From positions 521,001-585,000 of the forward strand of contig NZ_CP059183.1 in assembly GCF_014251275.1 (NCBI RefSeq): a DNA stretch of 64,000 bases. Direction: 5' to 3'. Below, one piece after another: positions 9,920-22,751 of this stretch. Source of the DNA: Blattabacterium cuenoti (GTDB taxonomy: Bacteria > Bacteroidota > Bacteroidia > Flavobacteriales > Blattabacteriaceae). A model generated the notes under the pieces. The model saw only the letters and a program-made list of their open reading frames with translations, did not search any database and was not told where the DNA came from. The position numbers and the translations under genes are program-made. The stretch's first letter is position 1, and each line of letters opens with the position of its first letter.

Positions 9920-10810
9920 TTAATTTCTCTTATCCATTCCCCACAGTAATTTTTCTCTCAATGTTTTAAAATATGTATTTTTTTTTTCTTGTAAAATATA
10001 TATATAAAATGGAGCTTTTTTTATATATAATTCATTTTCTTCTTTTAAAGAAGTTAATCTAGTATCCATAGATAAAGAATAAAATTTTACTCTACTATGT
10101 ATTTTTAATCGTATTTCTTTGTTGTCTGATATGACTATTGGACGGGAAAAAAGATTATGTGGAGCTATAGGTGTAATAACAAAATTTTTATTTTCAGGAC
10201 TAATAATTGGCCCGCCACAACTTAAAGAATATCCAGTAGATCCAGTTGGAGTAGAAATAATTAATCCATCGGCCCAATAAGAAGTTAAAAATTCGTTATC
10301 AATATAAACATCGATAGTTATCATAGATACTGTTTCTTTTCTAAGAATAACTATCTCATTTAAAGCATAATTAAATAAATTGTCTTTTTTTTTTTTTGTT
10401 ATAGAAGTTTCTAAACAAAGCAAACTTCTAGGCATTACATAAAATTTTTTTTCAAAAATTTTATCTATTTTTTTTATAAAAACATCCTTATTAAAAGTTG
10501 CTAAAAATCCTAAATTACCTGTATTTACTCCTACTATAGGAATATTAGTATCTCTTACTAAAGTAATAGCAGACAATATTGTCCCATCTCCACCAAAAGT
10601 AAACATCAAACAAAAATCTTTAGTTAGATCTTTATAGTTAGAAAAAATAGGAAATTTTAATTGTTTAAATTCATCAAAAAAATATAATATTTCAGAAAAT
10701 GATTCTTCTATATAAATCTCTACAGAACGGTTTAATGCATATTCTATAAACTGTGTTAAATATTCAATATTCTTTTTTATAAATTTTTGTCCATATATAG
10801 CAATTTTCAT
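9920..10810 (-). CDS. nadK: NAD kinase
   Basis: The 296-residue enzyme phosphorylates NAD to NADP. It shows the glycine-rich catalytic motif FTFGGDGTILSA, the following NTGNLGFLAT, and the substrate-binding stretch TPTGSTGYSLSCGGPII. The gene heads the nadK-uppS-bamA unit and is divergent from the GHMP kinase gene. A 13-base homopolymer (A on the coding strand, 10385-10397) lies in frame and encodes a lysine run, so this gene is a candidate for slippage products. Confidence 0.95.
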   Translation of the reverse strand: MKIAIYGQKFIKKNIEYLTQFIEYALNRSVEIYIEESFSEILYFFDEFKQLKFPIFSNYKDLTKDFCLMFTFGGDGTILSAITLVRDTNIPIVGVNTGNLGFLATFNKDVFIKKIDKIFEKKFYVMPRSLLCLETSITKKKKDNLFNYALNEIVILRKETVSMITIDVYIDNEFLTSYWADGLIISTPTGSTGYSLSCGGPIISPENKNFVITPIAPHNLFSRPIVISDNKEIRLKIHSRVKFYSLSMDTRLTSLKEENELYIKKAPFYIYILQEKKNTYFKTLREKLLWGMDKRN

Positions 10811-10877
10811 GTTAATTTTTATTAGTAAAAAAATAAAAAAAATTTTTTCTATTCTTTTATTTAAATTTACATATGAT

Positions 10878-11813
10878 ATGAAAACAACAATATATTATCC
10901 TGCAAAAATATTATTATTTGGAGAATATGGTATAATAAAAGATTATCCAGCATTATCAATACCATACAAAGTATACAAAGGAAATTTAAAATTAAATTTA
11001 CATTTTAATAACGAACCTTTATTTTTAAATTCAAATAAAGAAATAAGAAAATATTATAACTTTATATGTTTAGAAAAAGAAAAAAAAAATAAATTGTATT
11101 TTGCAAAATGCAATCTAGAAAAATTTTTTCAAGATATAAAAAATGGAATATTTTTTAAATCAAACATTCCTATAAAATACGGAATTGGAAGTTCTGGAGC
11201 TTTAGTTGCAGCAATATATGATAATTATTTTAAAAAACATAAAACCCATAACTTAGTAATTTTAAAAAAAATTTTTAGTTATATGGAATCTTTCTTTCAT
11301 GGAATAAGTTCTGGAATGGATCCTTTAATTTGCTATTTGAATAAACCTTTACTTTTTTCATATAAAGAAATATCAATAATGAAAATTCCTAAAAATAACA
11401 AAAAAGGAAAAGGAGCAATTTTTTTACTAAACTCTGGATTTCCATGTAATACTATATGTATGATAAATATTTTTATAAAAAAATTTAAACGTTTACAATT
11501 CCAAAGAATATTAAAATATGAATTTTCAAAATATAATGAAAAATGTATTGAACATTTATTAACATCAGATTTTGAAAATTTATTAAAAAATGTTAAAAAA
11601 CTTTCTATTTGGATACTACATCATTTACAATCCATGATTCCGAAAAATCTTTTGAAAATATGGAAAGAAGGAATATATAATAATATTCATTATTTTAAAT
11701 TATGTGGATCTGGTGGAGGAGGATATATGTTAGGATTTTCTCCTAATTATAAATTATCAAAAAAAATATTAATTCAATATAAATATAAAGTAAAAGAAGT
11801 TTTACGATTTTAA
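10878..11813 (+). CDS. GHMP-family kinase, probably mevalonate kinase
   Basis: The 311-residue protein shows the GHMP fold: an N-terminal YYPAKILLFGEYG, the phosphate-binding loop PIKYGIGSSGALVAA, the segment GISSGMDPLICYL and the C-terminal KLCGSGGGGYMLGF. This order matches mevalonate kinase, which would feed isoprenoid synthesis upstream of UppS and menaquinone. Length and motif drift leave phosphomevalonate kinase or another GHMP kinase possible. An ATG at 10809 is in frame, but it would overlap nadK and add a poorly conserved lysine-rich leader, so the ATG at 10878 directly before KTTIYYPAK is chosen. Confidence 0.75.
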   Translation: MKTTIYYPAKILLFGEYGIIKDYPALSIPYKVYKGNLKLNLHFNNEPLFLNSNKEIRKYYNFICLEKEKKNKLYFAKCNLEKFFQDIKNGIFFKSNIPIKYGIGSSGALVAAIYDNYFKKHKTHNLVILKKIFSYMESFFHGISSGMDPLICYLNKPLLFSYKEISIMKIPKNNKKGKGAIFLLNSGFPCNTICMINIFIKKFKRLQFQRILKYEFSKYNEKCIEHLLTSDFENLLKNVKKLSIWILHHLQSMIPKNLLKIWKEGIYNNIHYFKLCGSGGGGYMLGFSPNYKLSKKILIQYKYKVKEVLRF

Positions 11814-11829
11814 ATATTTTATTTTTTTA

Positions 11830-12573
11830 ATGAAAAAAATAAGATTAAACCACTATATTTCTTTATCTGGAATTTCATCACGTAGAAAAGCAGATAAACT
11901 AATTAAATTAGGACTTGTAGAAGTTAATGGGAAAATAATTACCAAATTAGGAACTGTTATTAATAATAATGATCTTGTTAAACTAAATGGAGAAAAAATA
12001 CAAATAGAAGAAAAAGTTTATTTATTAATTAACAAACCTAAAGGATTTGTTACTACTACAAAAGATCAATTAAATAGAAAAACAGTAATGAGTTTAATTC
12101 CAAATCATTTAAAAAAATATAAATTATTCCCTGTTGGTAGGTTAGATAGGAATACAACGGGGATGTTACTTATTACAAATGATGGAACAATAACTGAAAA
12201 ATTAACTCATCCAAAATATCATGTACAAAAAATTTACTGTGTATTATTAAATAAACAAATTAGTTCGGATGAATTGGAAAAAATTAGAAAAGGAGAAATA
12301 TATCTTAAAGAAGGAAGAGTAAAAGTAAATTTCATACGTGTAAAAAGAAATAAAAAAAAAATAGAAATAGGATTATGTGTAGGATGGAATAGAATAGTAA
12401 AAAGAATATTCAAAAAATTAAATTACAAAGTAATACACCTAGACAGAATAAACTTTGGAGGATTTACTAAAAAATTTATTAAAAGAGGAATCTGGATGCA
12501 GGTTAGTCATAAAAAAATTAAAGAAATTTTAGAAAAAAATTTTTTATATGAAAAAAAAAATAACTATAATTAA
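11830..12573 (+). CDS. rluB: RluB/RsuA-family rRNA pseudouridine synthase
   Basis: The 247-residue protein has an N-terminal S4 RNA-binding domain (about 1-60, LNHYISLSGISSRRKADKLI) and the RsuA/RluB catalytic domain, with the aspartate in the motif GRLDRNTTGMLLITNDG. It converts a uridine in rRNA to pseudouridine; RluB acts on 23S helix 90, but the exact target cannot be read from sequence. It starts 16 bases after the GHMP kinase gene and overlaps aroQ by 26 bases, suggesting one transcript. Confidence 0.87.
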   Translation: MKKIRLNHYISLSGISSRRKADKLIKLGLVEVNGKIITKLGTVINNNDLVKLNGEKIQIEEKVYLLINKPKGFVTTTKDQLNRKTVMSLIPNHLKKYKLFPVGRLDRNTTGMLLITNDGTITEKLTHPKYHVQKIYCVLLNKQISSDELEKIRKGEIYLKEGRVKVNFIRVKRNKKKIEIGLCVGWNRIVKRIFKKLNYKVIHLDRINFGGFTKKFIKRGIWMQVSHKKIKEILEKNFLYEKKNNYN

Positions 12574-12979
12574 TGGTCCTAATCTAAATCTTCTCGGAAT
12601 TAGAGAAATAGATTTATATGGATCAGAAAACTTCTTTGACTTTCTAGAAAAAATAAAAAAAAAAAAATATTTTTCAAACATAGAAATTGATTACTATCAA
12701 AATAATTGTGAAGGAAAGATTATAAATAAATTACATAATATAGGGTTCAAAAAATCAAACGGAATTATTTTAAATGCTGGAGCATATACTCATACTTCTA
12801 TAGGAATTTCAGATGCTATTAAAACTATTATAACTCCTGTAATAGAAATACATATATCCAACATTTATGCAAGAGAAAATTTTAGAAAAAAATCATTTAT
12901 ATCACACGTTTGTAAAGGGACAATTTTTGGATTTGGTTTAAAATCCTATGAACTAGGAATACTTAGTTTTTGTTTATAA
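12548..12979 (+). CDS. aroQ: Type II 3-dehydroquinate dehydratase
   Basis: The 143-residue protein is typical for type II dehydroquinase, the third step of the shikimate pathway. Visible motifs are NGPNLNLLG at the N-terminus, LYG carrying the active-site tyrosine region, NAGAYTHTSIGISDAI, and EIHISNIYAREN with the catalytic histidine. Retaining it fits aromatic amino-acid supply to a host. The start lies inside the rluB end, and its own 3' end overlaps the convergent engB by 34 bases. A 13-A run at 12655-12667 lies in frame. Confidence 0.95.
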   Translation: MKKKITIINGPNLNLLGIREIDLYGSENFFDFLEKIKKKKYFSNIEIDYYQNNCEGKIINKLHNIGFKKSNGIILNAGAYTHTSIGISDAIKTIITPVIEIHISNIYARENFRKKSFISHVCKGTIFGFGLKSYELGILSFCL

Positions 12980-13578
12980 TTAATTTTATTCAATTCTTCT
13001 ATATATTTAATTATATTTTTTTTTCCAAATTTATTCTTTGCAGATATTACAAAATACTTATGTATTTTTATTTTTTTATTTTTTAATTTGTTTAAACAAA
13101 AAAAAATACTTTCTTCTACCTTTTTTTTTGATCTTAATTTGTCAACTTTAGTAAAAACAACACAAAATTTTACATTTTTATTCATAATAATTTTTATGAA
13201 AAAAAAATCAATTTTCTGTATTGATACATTACAATCTATTAATAAAAATAAACAAGTAATTTTTTTTCTATAAAGGATATAATTTATCATTAGTTTTTGA
13301 TTTTTTTTTATACCTTTTTTTCTATATGAATAACCATAACCAGGAAGATCAATAAAATACCATTTATTATTTATTAAAAAGAAATTTATATATTTTGTTT
13401 TTCCAGGTAGTGAAGAAACTTTTGCTATTCTCTTTTGATTAGTTAAATAATTTATTAAACTAGATTTTCCTACATTTGATCTACCTACAAAAGCATATTC
13501 TTCAACTTTATTTTTCATGGTCAATAGCCTATAAATACTAATAACACTTTCTTTAAATTTTACAGAAGTAATTTTCAT
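12946..13578 (-). CDS. engB: Ribosome biogenesis GTPase EngB (YsxC/YihA)
   Basis: The 210-residue GTPase shows all five G motifs: GRSNVGKSS (G1), the threonine of PGKTK (G2), DLPGYGY (G3), TKVDK (G4) and SAK (G5). YsxC/EngB is needed for late assembly of the large ribosomal subunit. The start overlaps the end of the upstream alpha/beta hydrolase gene by 26 bases, a pairing common in Flavobacteriia. It is convergent with aroQ. Confidence 0.95.
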   Translation of the reverse strand: MKITSVKFKESVISIYRLLTMKNKVEEYAFVGRSNVGKSSLINYLTNQKRIAKVSSLPGKTKYINFFLINNKWYFIDLPGYGYSYRKKGIKKNQKLMINYILYRKKITCLFLLIDCNVSIQKIDFFFIKIIMNKNVKFCVVFTKVDKLRSKKKVEESIFFCLNKLKNKKIKIHKYFVISAKNKFGKKNIIKYIEELNKINYKQKLSIPSS

Positions 13579-14332
13579 TATTTAAGTTTAATTTAGATAG
13601 CCAATCCTCCAATATTTTAATGAATATTTCTGGATGTTCCATCATAGGAACATGCCCGCACTTATCTATCCAATAGAGTTCTGATTTTGGTAATAATCTG
13701 TGAAATAATCTTGCTACTTCTGGTGGAGTAACATGATCCTGTTTACCCCAAATTAAACAAATAGGTTGAGTAATCATAGATAAATCTCTAGACATATTAT
13801 ATTTAATAGAACTTTTAGCAAGATATAAAGTTCTTATTACTTTTTTTTTATCATTAACAATATTAAAAACTTCATCTACTAATTCTTTTGTAGCTATTTT
13901 TGGATCATAAAATACTTCTTGAGATTTTTTTTTAATATATTCATAATTTTCTCTCTTAGGAAAATTGTATCCAATAGATTTTTCAAATAAACCAGAACTA
14001 CCTGTTAATACAACTGAATGTACTAAATCTAATCTTTTTTTTGCTACAATTAAAGCAACATGTCCTCCTAAAGAATTTCCAATTAGAGTAACTTTTCTAA
14101 CTTTTATTCTTACTAAGAATTCCATTATATATTTAGATAAATTAGAAATATTTGTTAATAATAAAGGCATTTTATAAAGAGGTAAAGATGGAAAAATTAC
14201 TTTGTAACCTTTTTTTGGAAAAAAGTCTAAAATATATTTAAAATTACTTAATCCCCCCATTAATCCATGAAGCAATATTAAAGGATGACCATATCCTTTT
14301 GTTATATAAGAAAATTTTTTTTGATTAAGCAT
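13553..14332 (-). CDS. Alpha/beta hydrolase
   Basis: This 259-residue alpha/beta-hydrolase-fold enzyme has the oxyanion segment LLHGLMGG, the nucleophile elbow GNSLGG, the acid in WGKQDHVTP and the histidine in CGHVPMMEHPE, so the catalytic triad is complete. The substrate is unknown. It resembles the hydrolase that sits next to engB across flavobacteria. Retention in a reduced genome suggests a core role, but the sequence does not show which one. It precedes engB with a 26-base overlap. Confidence 0.85.
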   Translation of the reverse strand: MLNQKKFSYITKGYGHPLILLHGLMGGLSNFKYILDFFPKKGYKVIFPSLPLYKMPLLLTNISNLSKYIMEFLVRIKVRKVTLIGNSLGGHVALIVAKKRLDLVHSVVLTGSSGLFEKSIGYNFPKRENYEYIKKKSQEVFYDPKIATKELVDEVFNIVNDKKKVIRTLYLAKSSIKYNMSRDLSMITQPICLIWGKQDHVTPPEVARLFHRLLPKSELYWIDKCGHVPMMEHPEIFIKILEDWLSKLNLNNENYFCKI

Positions 14333-14342
14333 AATCTTTTAT

Positions 14343-15068
14343 TTAAAGATTTTTTATATTTTTTTTATTAATAATAATAAAATACGCTTTTTTTGCTGCC
14401 ATTTCTTCTGATTTTTTTTTTGATGGACCTCTCCCCTTAGTAATAAGGTCATATTCTGTTATCTTAAATTCAGACAAATAAATAATTCTATTTTTTTCTT
14501 TTTCTTCTCTAAAAGTGTTAAAATTTATCAAAAATTTTCTTTTTTGACACCATTCTATTATCCAGACTTTATAACTAAAAATTTCATTTTGCAATTTTAC
14601 TATATTTACATGATCATGTATAATTTTTTTATGAACAAATTCTTTACATCCTTGATATCCAACTTCTAAATATATAAATCCTATTAAAGCTTCTAATGTA
14701 TTCCCCAATACATTATTCTCGTATATAACAGTTTTATCGAAAAATATATCTGTAATAGTTAATTTTTTAGAAAGTTTATTTAAATTTTTTCTACACACTA
14801 TTTTTGACCGTATTTGTGTCAATTCACCTTCTTCTTTTTCCGGTAACTTTTCACACAAAAAATGTGAGATTATAGTGTTTAAGACAGAATCTCCTAGAAA
14901 TTCTAATCTTTGGAAGTTTACAGAATAACTTTTATTTAAATTTCTTTTTTTTGCAGAAAAATTATATATAAATGTTTCTTTTAAAGAATCTATATTTTTT
15001 GGAGAAAAACCTAATATTTTCTTTAATTTTTTAACTAAAGTAGGATCTTTACTTTTTTTTTTTAACAT
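14343..15068 (-). CDS. rnc: Ribonuclease III
   Basis: The 241-residue protein has an RNase III catalytic domain with the signature RLEFLGDSVL (residues around 69-78) and the second acidic site in NTLEALIGFIYLE, followed by a double-stranded RNA-binding domain ending in GRGPSKKKSEEMAAKKAY. It processes rRNA precursors. It lies 6 bases downstream of fabF in the acpP-fabF-rnc order widespread in bacteria. Confidence 0.95.
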   Translation of the reverse strand: MLKKKSKDPTLVKKLKKILGFSPKNIDSLKETFIYNFSAKKRNLNKSYSVNFQRLEFLGDSVLNTIISHFLCEKLPEKEEGELTQIRSKIVCRKNLNKLSKKLTITDIFFDKTVIYENNVLGNTLEALIGFIYLEVGYQGCKEFVHKKIIHDHVNIVKLQNEIFSYKVWIIEWCQKRKFLINFNTFREEKEKNRIIYLSEFKITEYDLITKGRGPSKKKSEEMAAKKAYFIIINKKNIKNL

Positions 15069-15074
15069 TATTAG

Positions 15075-16334
15075 TCAAATAACATTTATTTTTTTAAATA
15101 AAATACAAACATTATGACCTCCAAATCCAAATGAATTGCACATGCTAATTGATACTTTTTTTTTAATGTATTTATTTGGAGTAAACTTTATTTTAGAATC
15201 TATATTTTTGTCTATGTTAAATAAATTAATAGTTGGAGGAATTATTTCTTTTGTCAAAGGAAGAATAGACGCTATTGCTTCTATAGCTCCTGCCGCTCCT
15301 AACAAATGTCCAGTCATAGATTTTGTAGAATTAATATCTATATTATAAATGTTATTAGAAAAAACTTTTTTCATAGCTTTTACTTCTGCAATATCTCCTA
15401 ATTTAGTAGAAGTTCCATGTGAATTAATATGATCTACTTCTCCTGGTTTAATTCCAGAATCTTTTATAGCTGATTTCATAGCTAAAATAATTCCTTTTCC
15501 TTCTGGATGTGGCGCTGTAATATGATAAGCATCTCCAGACATACCTACTCCTATTACTTCAGCATATATATATGCTCCTCTATCTTTAGCATGTTCATAC
15601 TCTTCAAGAAGTATACACCCTGCTCCTTCTCCTAATACAAAACCATCTCTATCCTTATCAAAAGGTCTAGATGCAGTTTTATATTCATTATTTTTAATAG
15701 ACAATGCATGAATAGCATTAAACCCACCAATTCCACTTTGCGTAATAGCTGCTTCTGATCCTCCAGAAATAATTACATCTGCTTTATTTAAACATATTAA
15801 ATGATAAGCATCAACTATGGCATTAGAAGAAGATGCACAAGAAGAAACGGTTGCATAATTAGGCCCCTGTATTCCATAGTTAATGGAAATAATTCCAGCT
15901 GTAATATCTATCAACATTTTAGGGATAAAAAATGGACTAAACCTAGGATAGTTACTTCTGTTTATATGATCAGATATTGATTCCTCTAAATTTAGTAATC
16001 CACCTATTCCTGAACCCCAAATTACTCCAATTCTATCTTTTTTTTCATTAGAAAAATTAATTTTACTATTCTTTATAGCTTCTTCAGATGCCACTATACC
16101 ATATTGAGAACATGGATCTAACTTTTTAAGTTCTTTTTTACTAAAAAAAATATTAGGATCATAATTTTTCAATTCACAAGCAAATTTTGTTTTATATTTT
16201 TTAGTATCGAAATAAGTAATAGGTGCAGATCCACTTTTACCATTTATAAGAGAACTCCAATATTCTTTAATATTATTTCCTATTGGAGTTATTGCTCCAA
16301 TACCTGTTACTACTACTCTTTTTAATTTATCCAT
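15075..16334 (-). CDS. fabF: 3-oxoacyl-ACP synthase II
   Basis: The 419-residue condensing enzyme elongates acyl-ACP with malonyl-ACP. The catalytic cysteine is in SSCASSSNA, and the two histidines are in NSHGTST and MTGHLLGAAG. The N-terminal VVVTGIGAITPIG and the C-terminal SFGFGGHN blocks are intact, and the length is normal. It follows acpP and precedes rnc, forming a fatty-acid unit with the carrier protein. Confidence 0.96.
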   Translation of the reverse strand: MDKLKRVVVTGIGAITPIGNNIKEYWSSLINGKSGSAPITYFDTKKYKTKFACELKNYDPNIFFSKKELKKLDPCSQYGIVASEEAIKNSKINFSNEKKDRIGVIWGSGIGGLLNLEESISDHINRSNYPRFSPFFIPKMLIDITAGIISINYGIQGPNYATVSSCASSSNAIVDAYHLICLNKADVIISGGSEAAITQSGIGGFNAIHALSIKNNEYKTASRPFDKDRDGFVLGEGAGCILLEEYEHAKDRGAYIYAEVIGVGMSGDAYHITAPHPEGKGIILAMKSAIKDSGIKPGEVDHINSHGTSTKLGDIAEVKAMKKVFSNNIYNIDINSTKSMTGHLLGAAGAIEAIASILPLTKEIIPPTINLFNIDKNIDSKIKFTPNKYIKKKVSISMCNSFGFGGHNVCILFKKINVI

Positions 16335-16372
16335 ATTTTATTGTTACATAATAACAGAATTTATATTATTTT

Positions 16373-16633
16373 TTATTTTTTTTGTGAATTATTTTTTTCA
16401 ATTAAAATATATTCTATGGCCTGTATAGCGTCCCCTACAGTGGTAATTCTCTCTGCTTTTTCATCAGGAATACTAATATCAAACTCTTTTTCAAATTCCA
16501 TTATAAGTTCAACTATATCTAATGAATCTGCTCCTAAATCGTTAGTAAAACGAGTATTAGAAAAAATTTCATTTTTTTCTATACTTAGTTTATCTACGAT
16601 AATGGCATGAACTCTAGATGCAATATCAGACAT
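16373..16633 (-). CDS. acpP: Acyl carrier protein
   Basis: The 86-residue acidic protein has the phosphopantetheine attachment serine in [15 protein letters not shown]. It carries growing acyl chains for FabF, FabG and FabZ, all of which are encoded in this window. It is the first gene of acpP-fabF-rnc. Upstream lies the long gap at 16634-17378, which must hold its promoter. The tail NNSQKK is slightly longer than usual. Confidence 0.96.
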   Translation of the reverse strand: MSDIASRVHAIIVDKLSIEKNEIFSNTRFTNDLGADSLDIVELIMEFEKEFDISIPDEKAERITTVGDAIQAIEYILIEKNNSQKK

Positions 16634-17378
16634 AATATCATATTTTTTTATAATACAAAATTAGTAAACTTTTGTAAATCATATATAAATTTGATTATTT
16701 ACATATTTTACTGTAAAATAATTGCAAAAAAAATACAATTATTAATATAAATATTTTTAAAAATATTTTATAAAAAAAGCTACAAAATACAAAAGCTTTA
16801 AAAAAAAATAAATAGATATTATTGTTACAGCCCTAGTGAATAAAAAATTAAGGAATTTTAAATAATTTACATTTTTTTGCTATACTTAATATTTATAAAA
16901 TACATTAATTAGGTGGAGAATTATTATATTATTATATTAATAATAATAATGATAAATTAAAAATTGTTTTAAATTTCAGTTTTAGGATATAATCTCAAAA
17001 TTATTGTAATATTTGATAAAAGATTTAGTAGTAAAATAAGAAAAAAACATAATACTAGCTATTAAATATTTTTTTTAAAAAAAATTATTAGTTACTGGCT
17101 CATATTATATTAGATAATTTATTTTTGTAAATAAATTTGTTTTAGCAATGTATCATTATCAATGATTAATTACATTTAAAATTATTAGACCCCATAATGT
17201 AGTTAATTTTACTGCTGATCTTAGTAAGTTCAGTACTATTCCGTATCATTTAGTCGTATATGATATGGAAAAAAAATGAATTGCAAATGCAAATTATTTT
17301 TAAAAATCTATTTTAAATGCTATAAAAATATTCAAAAATAGAAAAGAATATTTTAGTTTAGTTTAAGGAAAAAATTAA
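16634..17378. other. 745-base stretch without an intact gene
   Basis: This is the only gap above 300 bases. It lies between acpP and atpC, both on the minus strand, so it should hold the acpP promoter and the end of the atpDC transcript. No tRNA, tmRNA, RNase P or SRP RNA core was recognised. Base composition is mixed: some parts are pure A/T, while 16824-16865 and about 17148-17279 carry GCC, CCG, GTC and GTG triplets uncommon in spacers here. Those parts can be read as short open fragments on the plus strand and may be remains of a gene. Confidence 0.6.
16973..17279 (+). pseudogene. Possible eroded coding remnant, unidentified
   Basis: Two plus-strand open pieces in different frames look protein-like. 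16973-17065 ends in IFDKRFSSKIRKKHNTSY. 17166-17279 includes RPHNVVNFTADLSKF and IPYHLVVYDMEKK, and is preceded in frame by a TGA and an ATG at 17148. No family was recognised. A degraded gene is an inference from the composition and size of the gap; chance open frames or an unrecognised RNA remain possible. Confidence 0.25.
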
Positions 17379-20144
<2,766 letters not shown>

Positions 20145-20150
20145 ATATTT

Positions 20151-22751
20151 GTGGAAATAGAAAAAATAATAAGAAATATATCGTCATTTTTTGATGATGG
20201 AAAAACTTTAAAAAAACGATTTATATTCATATCAAAAGATTCTACTTTTATAGAATTATTATCAAATGAATATAATGCTAATTTTAAAAATACAAAAACT
20301 AAATTTTTTACAATAGAAAAATTCTTAGAAAAGATTTCTGGATTAAAAAAAATAGATAATTATTATATCTTTCTTCATTTTCTTTATTTTTTAAAGGAAA
20401 GTGATTTTTTAGTAAAAAAATCTTTAGAATATTTAAAATGGATTCCTAATATTTTATATGATATACAAAATATTGATTTTAATATTGATAAATTTTTCTC
20501 AAATATTATTTCTACAGAAACAATAAAAAAATGGAAGTGTAAAAATTCTTTTTATAAAGAAAATCCTTTTATATTTTGGGATATTATTAAAAAGTATTAT
20601 TATTTAATACATTCTCAACTAATTATAAAAAGAATAATTTATAAAGAATTACTTTTTAAAAAAGTAGTTCCTAATCTATATAATTTTTTATCAAATAGTT
20701 CATGTGAAGAGATTATATTTTTTTTTAGAAAAGATTTCATTTTTAATAAATGGGAAAATAATTTTATAAAAAAAATAAAGGAATACCATAAAGGATACTT
20801 ATATGAATTATCTATGAAAAAATTTTTTACAAAAGATTACATTATAAAATATAATGATAATAAAATTAATAATTTTTCAAAATTGAAAATAATAAGTGTT
20901 TCTAAAGAAATAGAACAAGTAAAAATTTTAGAAAAAATAATACGTAAATTTATTAAAAAAAAAAAGACAAAAACCCATAATAATATATTAATAATTCCAG
21001 GAGATATAAATCTTATAATTCCTATAATTTACTCTGTAAACAATATTTTAAAAATAAAAATATCATTCGATATAGATTATCCCTTTAAAATAATTCCTAT
21101 TAATTATACTTTTCAATCTATTTTTAAATTTTTATTGAATAAACATTCAAAAAATATACTAATAAAACAATACATAAAAAATTTATTGTTAGATGGATAT
21201 ATAAAAAAATTTTTTTCTAAAAATGATATTGGAATTATTTTTCAAATAAACACACTAAACATAAAAAATGTTTTAATAGGGATTTTAAGTATAGTAAGAA
21301 AATTTAAAAATTATTTGTTTTATAATGTAAAAAAACATTTTTTAGAATTAAAATTTCTTTCTAAATTAGAAAAATTTATTTTAAAAATTAAAATAATAAC
21401 AAGGATAAAAAATAAATTTTCATTTAAAATTAACGATTTTTACCACATGTATGAACAGTTTGTTAAAACTGGAAAAATACGTTATAAAACTATAAACAAA
21501 AAAGGATTATTTGTTAAAGAATTTACAGATAATTTCATAGAAAAATTTGATTTAACAATAATAACTTCTTTTAATAGTGGAGTAATTCCTCCAAAAAAAA
21601 AAAAATTTTCTTATATTCCATTTGATATTAAAAAAAAATTTAATATTAATTCTTATAATAATAATAATGATTATTACTTTCTTAATTTTATAAGAATTTA
21701 TAAATCTTCAAAAAAAACATTTCTTTTATTCAAAACCCACCCAGATGAAATAAATAATGGAGAAAGCAGTCCATTTATTAAAAAATTAAAAATTATATCA
21801 AAATTATCAATTGAAAATAAAATGTTTAATATTTCTAATAATATTATAGAAAATCCTATTATAATTAGTAAAACTAAATCTTTTCTTAATTCTTTACACA
21901 ATCTTGTAAATAGTGGGATCTCTCCAAGTTCTATAAAATTATATAATAAAAACCCAATATTTTTTTATTGCAAAAAAATATTAAAAATAAATGAACAAGA
22001 AGAAAAAGAAAAATTTCCCAGAATAATAATAGGAAAAATTATTCATAAAATACTAAAAATATTATATTCCTCTATAATAGGAAATAATATTACTATTGAT
22101 TGGATTAAAGAAAAAAAAAGTATAATAGACATCATAATAAATAAATTTTTTTTAGAAGAAAATAAAACAATAAGTGGAGAAAACATGTTATTATACTTTA
22201 TAATAAAAAATTATATAAAAAATTTTCTTTCATGGGACGAAAAATATATTAAAAATGGGCACAATATTATTATAAAAAAAATAGAATATAAAACATCTAC
22301 TTTATTAAAAATAAAATCTAAAAAAGTAAAATTACATGGGATAATAGATCGTATAGATGAATTAGATGGAAAAATAAGAATTATTGATTATAAAATAGGG
22401 ATTTCAAAAAGAAAATCAATAAACATTTATAAAGAAGATGTTAAAGATATTTTTATTAATCCAAAATACGAAAATATTATGCAATTACTTATCTATACAT
22501 ATTTATGGTTTAGTTCTAATATGATAAATAAAAAATATTCACCTTTAATAGGAATTGTTTCTCCTATACAATCAATGGATAATTCTATATTTAAAATTCC
22601 AATAAACTTTTTTTTTAAAGAAAAATATAATATAACATACAAAAATTATAAAGAATATTTTCTTCCTCATCTATTATATAGAATTTCAGAAATTTTGGAT
22701 CCTAAAATTCCAATAGTAGAAAAACTTATTGATTATCAATATATTTCTTAA
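20151..22751 (+). CDS. AddB/RecB-like PD-(D/E)XK nuclease family protein
   Basis: The 866-residue protein starts with GTG. The C-terminal quarter has a RecB-type nuclease core: GKIIHKILKILY carrying the histidine, then HGIIDRIDELDGKIRIIDYKIG giving the D...DYK catalytic set. The middle has UvrD-like remnants (VVSFNSGVIPPKK-type segment and TFLLFKTHPDEI). It resembles the AddB-like partner of helicase-nucleases that repair double-strand breaks in Bacteroidetes. An A13 run at 21593-21605 lies in frame. The gene follows ribF and ends in a 26-base convergent overlap with leuB. No AddA partner is in this window. Confidence 0.75.
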   Translation: MEIEKIIRNISSFFDDGKTLKKRFIFISKDSTFIELLSNEYNANFKNTKTKFFTIEKFLEKISGLKKIDNYYIFLHFLYFLKESDFLVKKSLEYLKWIPNILYDIQNIDFNIDKFFSNIISTETIKKWKCKNSFYKENPFIFWDIIKKYYYLIHSQLIIKRIIYKELLFKKVVPNLYNFLSNSSCEEIIFFFRKDFIFNKWENNFIKKIKEYHKGYLYELSMKKFFTKDYIIKYNDNKINNFSKLKIISVSKEIEQVKILEKIIRKFIKKKKTKTHNNILIIPGDINLIIPIIYSVNNILKIKISFDIDYPFKIIPINYTFQSIFKFLLNKHSKNILIKQYIKNLLLDGYIKKFFSKNDIGIIFQINTLNIKNVLIGILSIVRKFKNYLFYNVKKHFLELKFLSKLEKFILKIKIITRIKNKFSFKINDFYHMYEQFVKTGKIRYKTINKKGLFVKEFTDNFIEKFDLTIITSFNSGVIPPKKKKFSYIPFDIKKKFNINSYNNNNDYYFLNFIRIYKSSKKTFLLFKTHPDEINNGESSPFIKKLKIISKLSIENKMFNISNNIIENPIIISKTKSFLNSLHNLVNSGISPSSIKLYNKNPIFFYCKKILKINEQEEKEKFPRIIIGKIIHKILKILYSSIIGNNITIDWIKEKKSIIDIIINKFFLEENKTISGENMLLYFIIKNYIKNFLSWDEKYIKNGHNIIIKKIEYKTSTLLKIKSKKVKLHGIIDRIDELDGKIRIIDYKIGISKRKSINIYKEDVKDIFINPKYENIMQLLIYTYLWFSSNMINKKYSPLIGIVSPIQSMDNSIFKIPINFFFKEKYNITYKNYKEYFLPHLLYRISEILDPKIPIVEKLIDYQYIS

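Noticed and set aside
16634-17378. tmRNA or RNase P RNA in the long gap
   Set aside because: No tRNA-like ends, tag frame or conserved RNase P core could be found.
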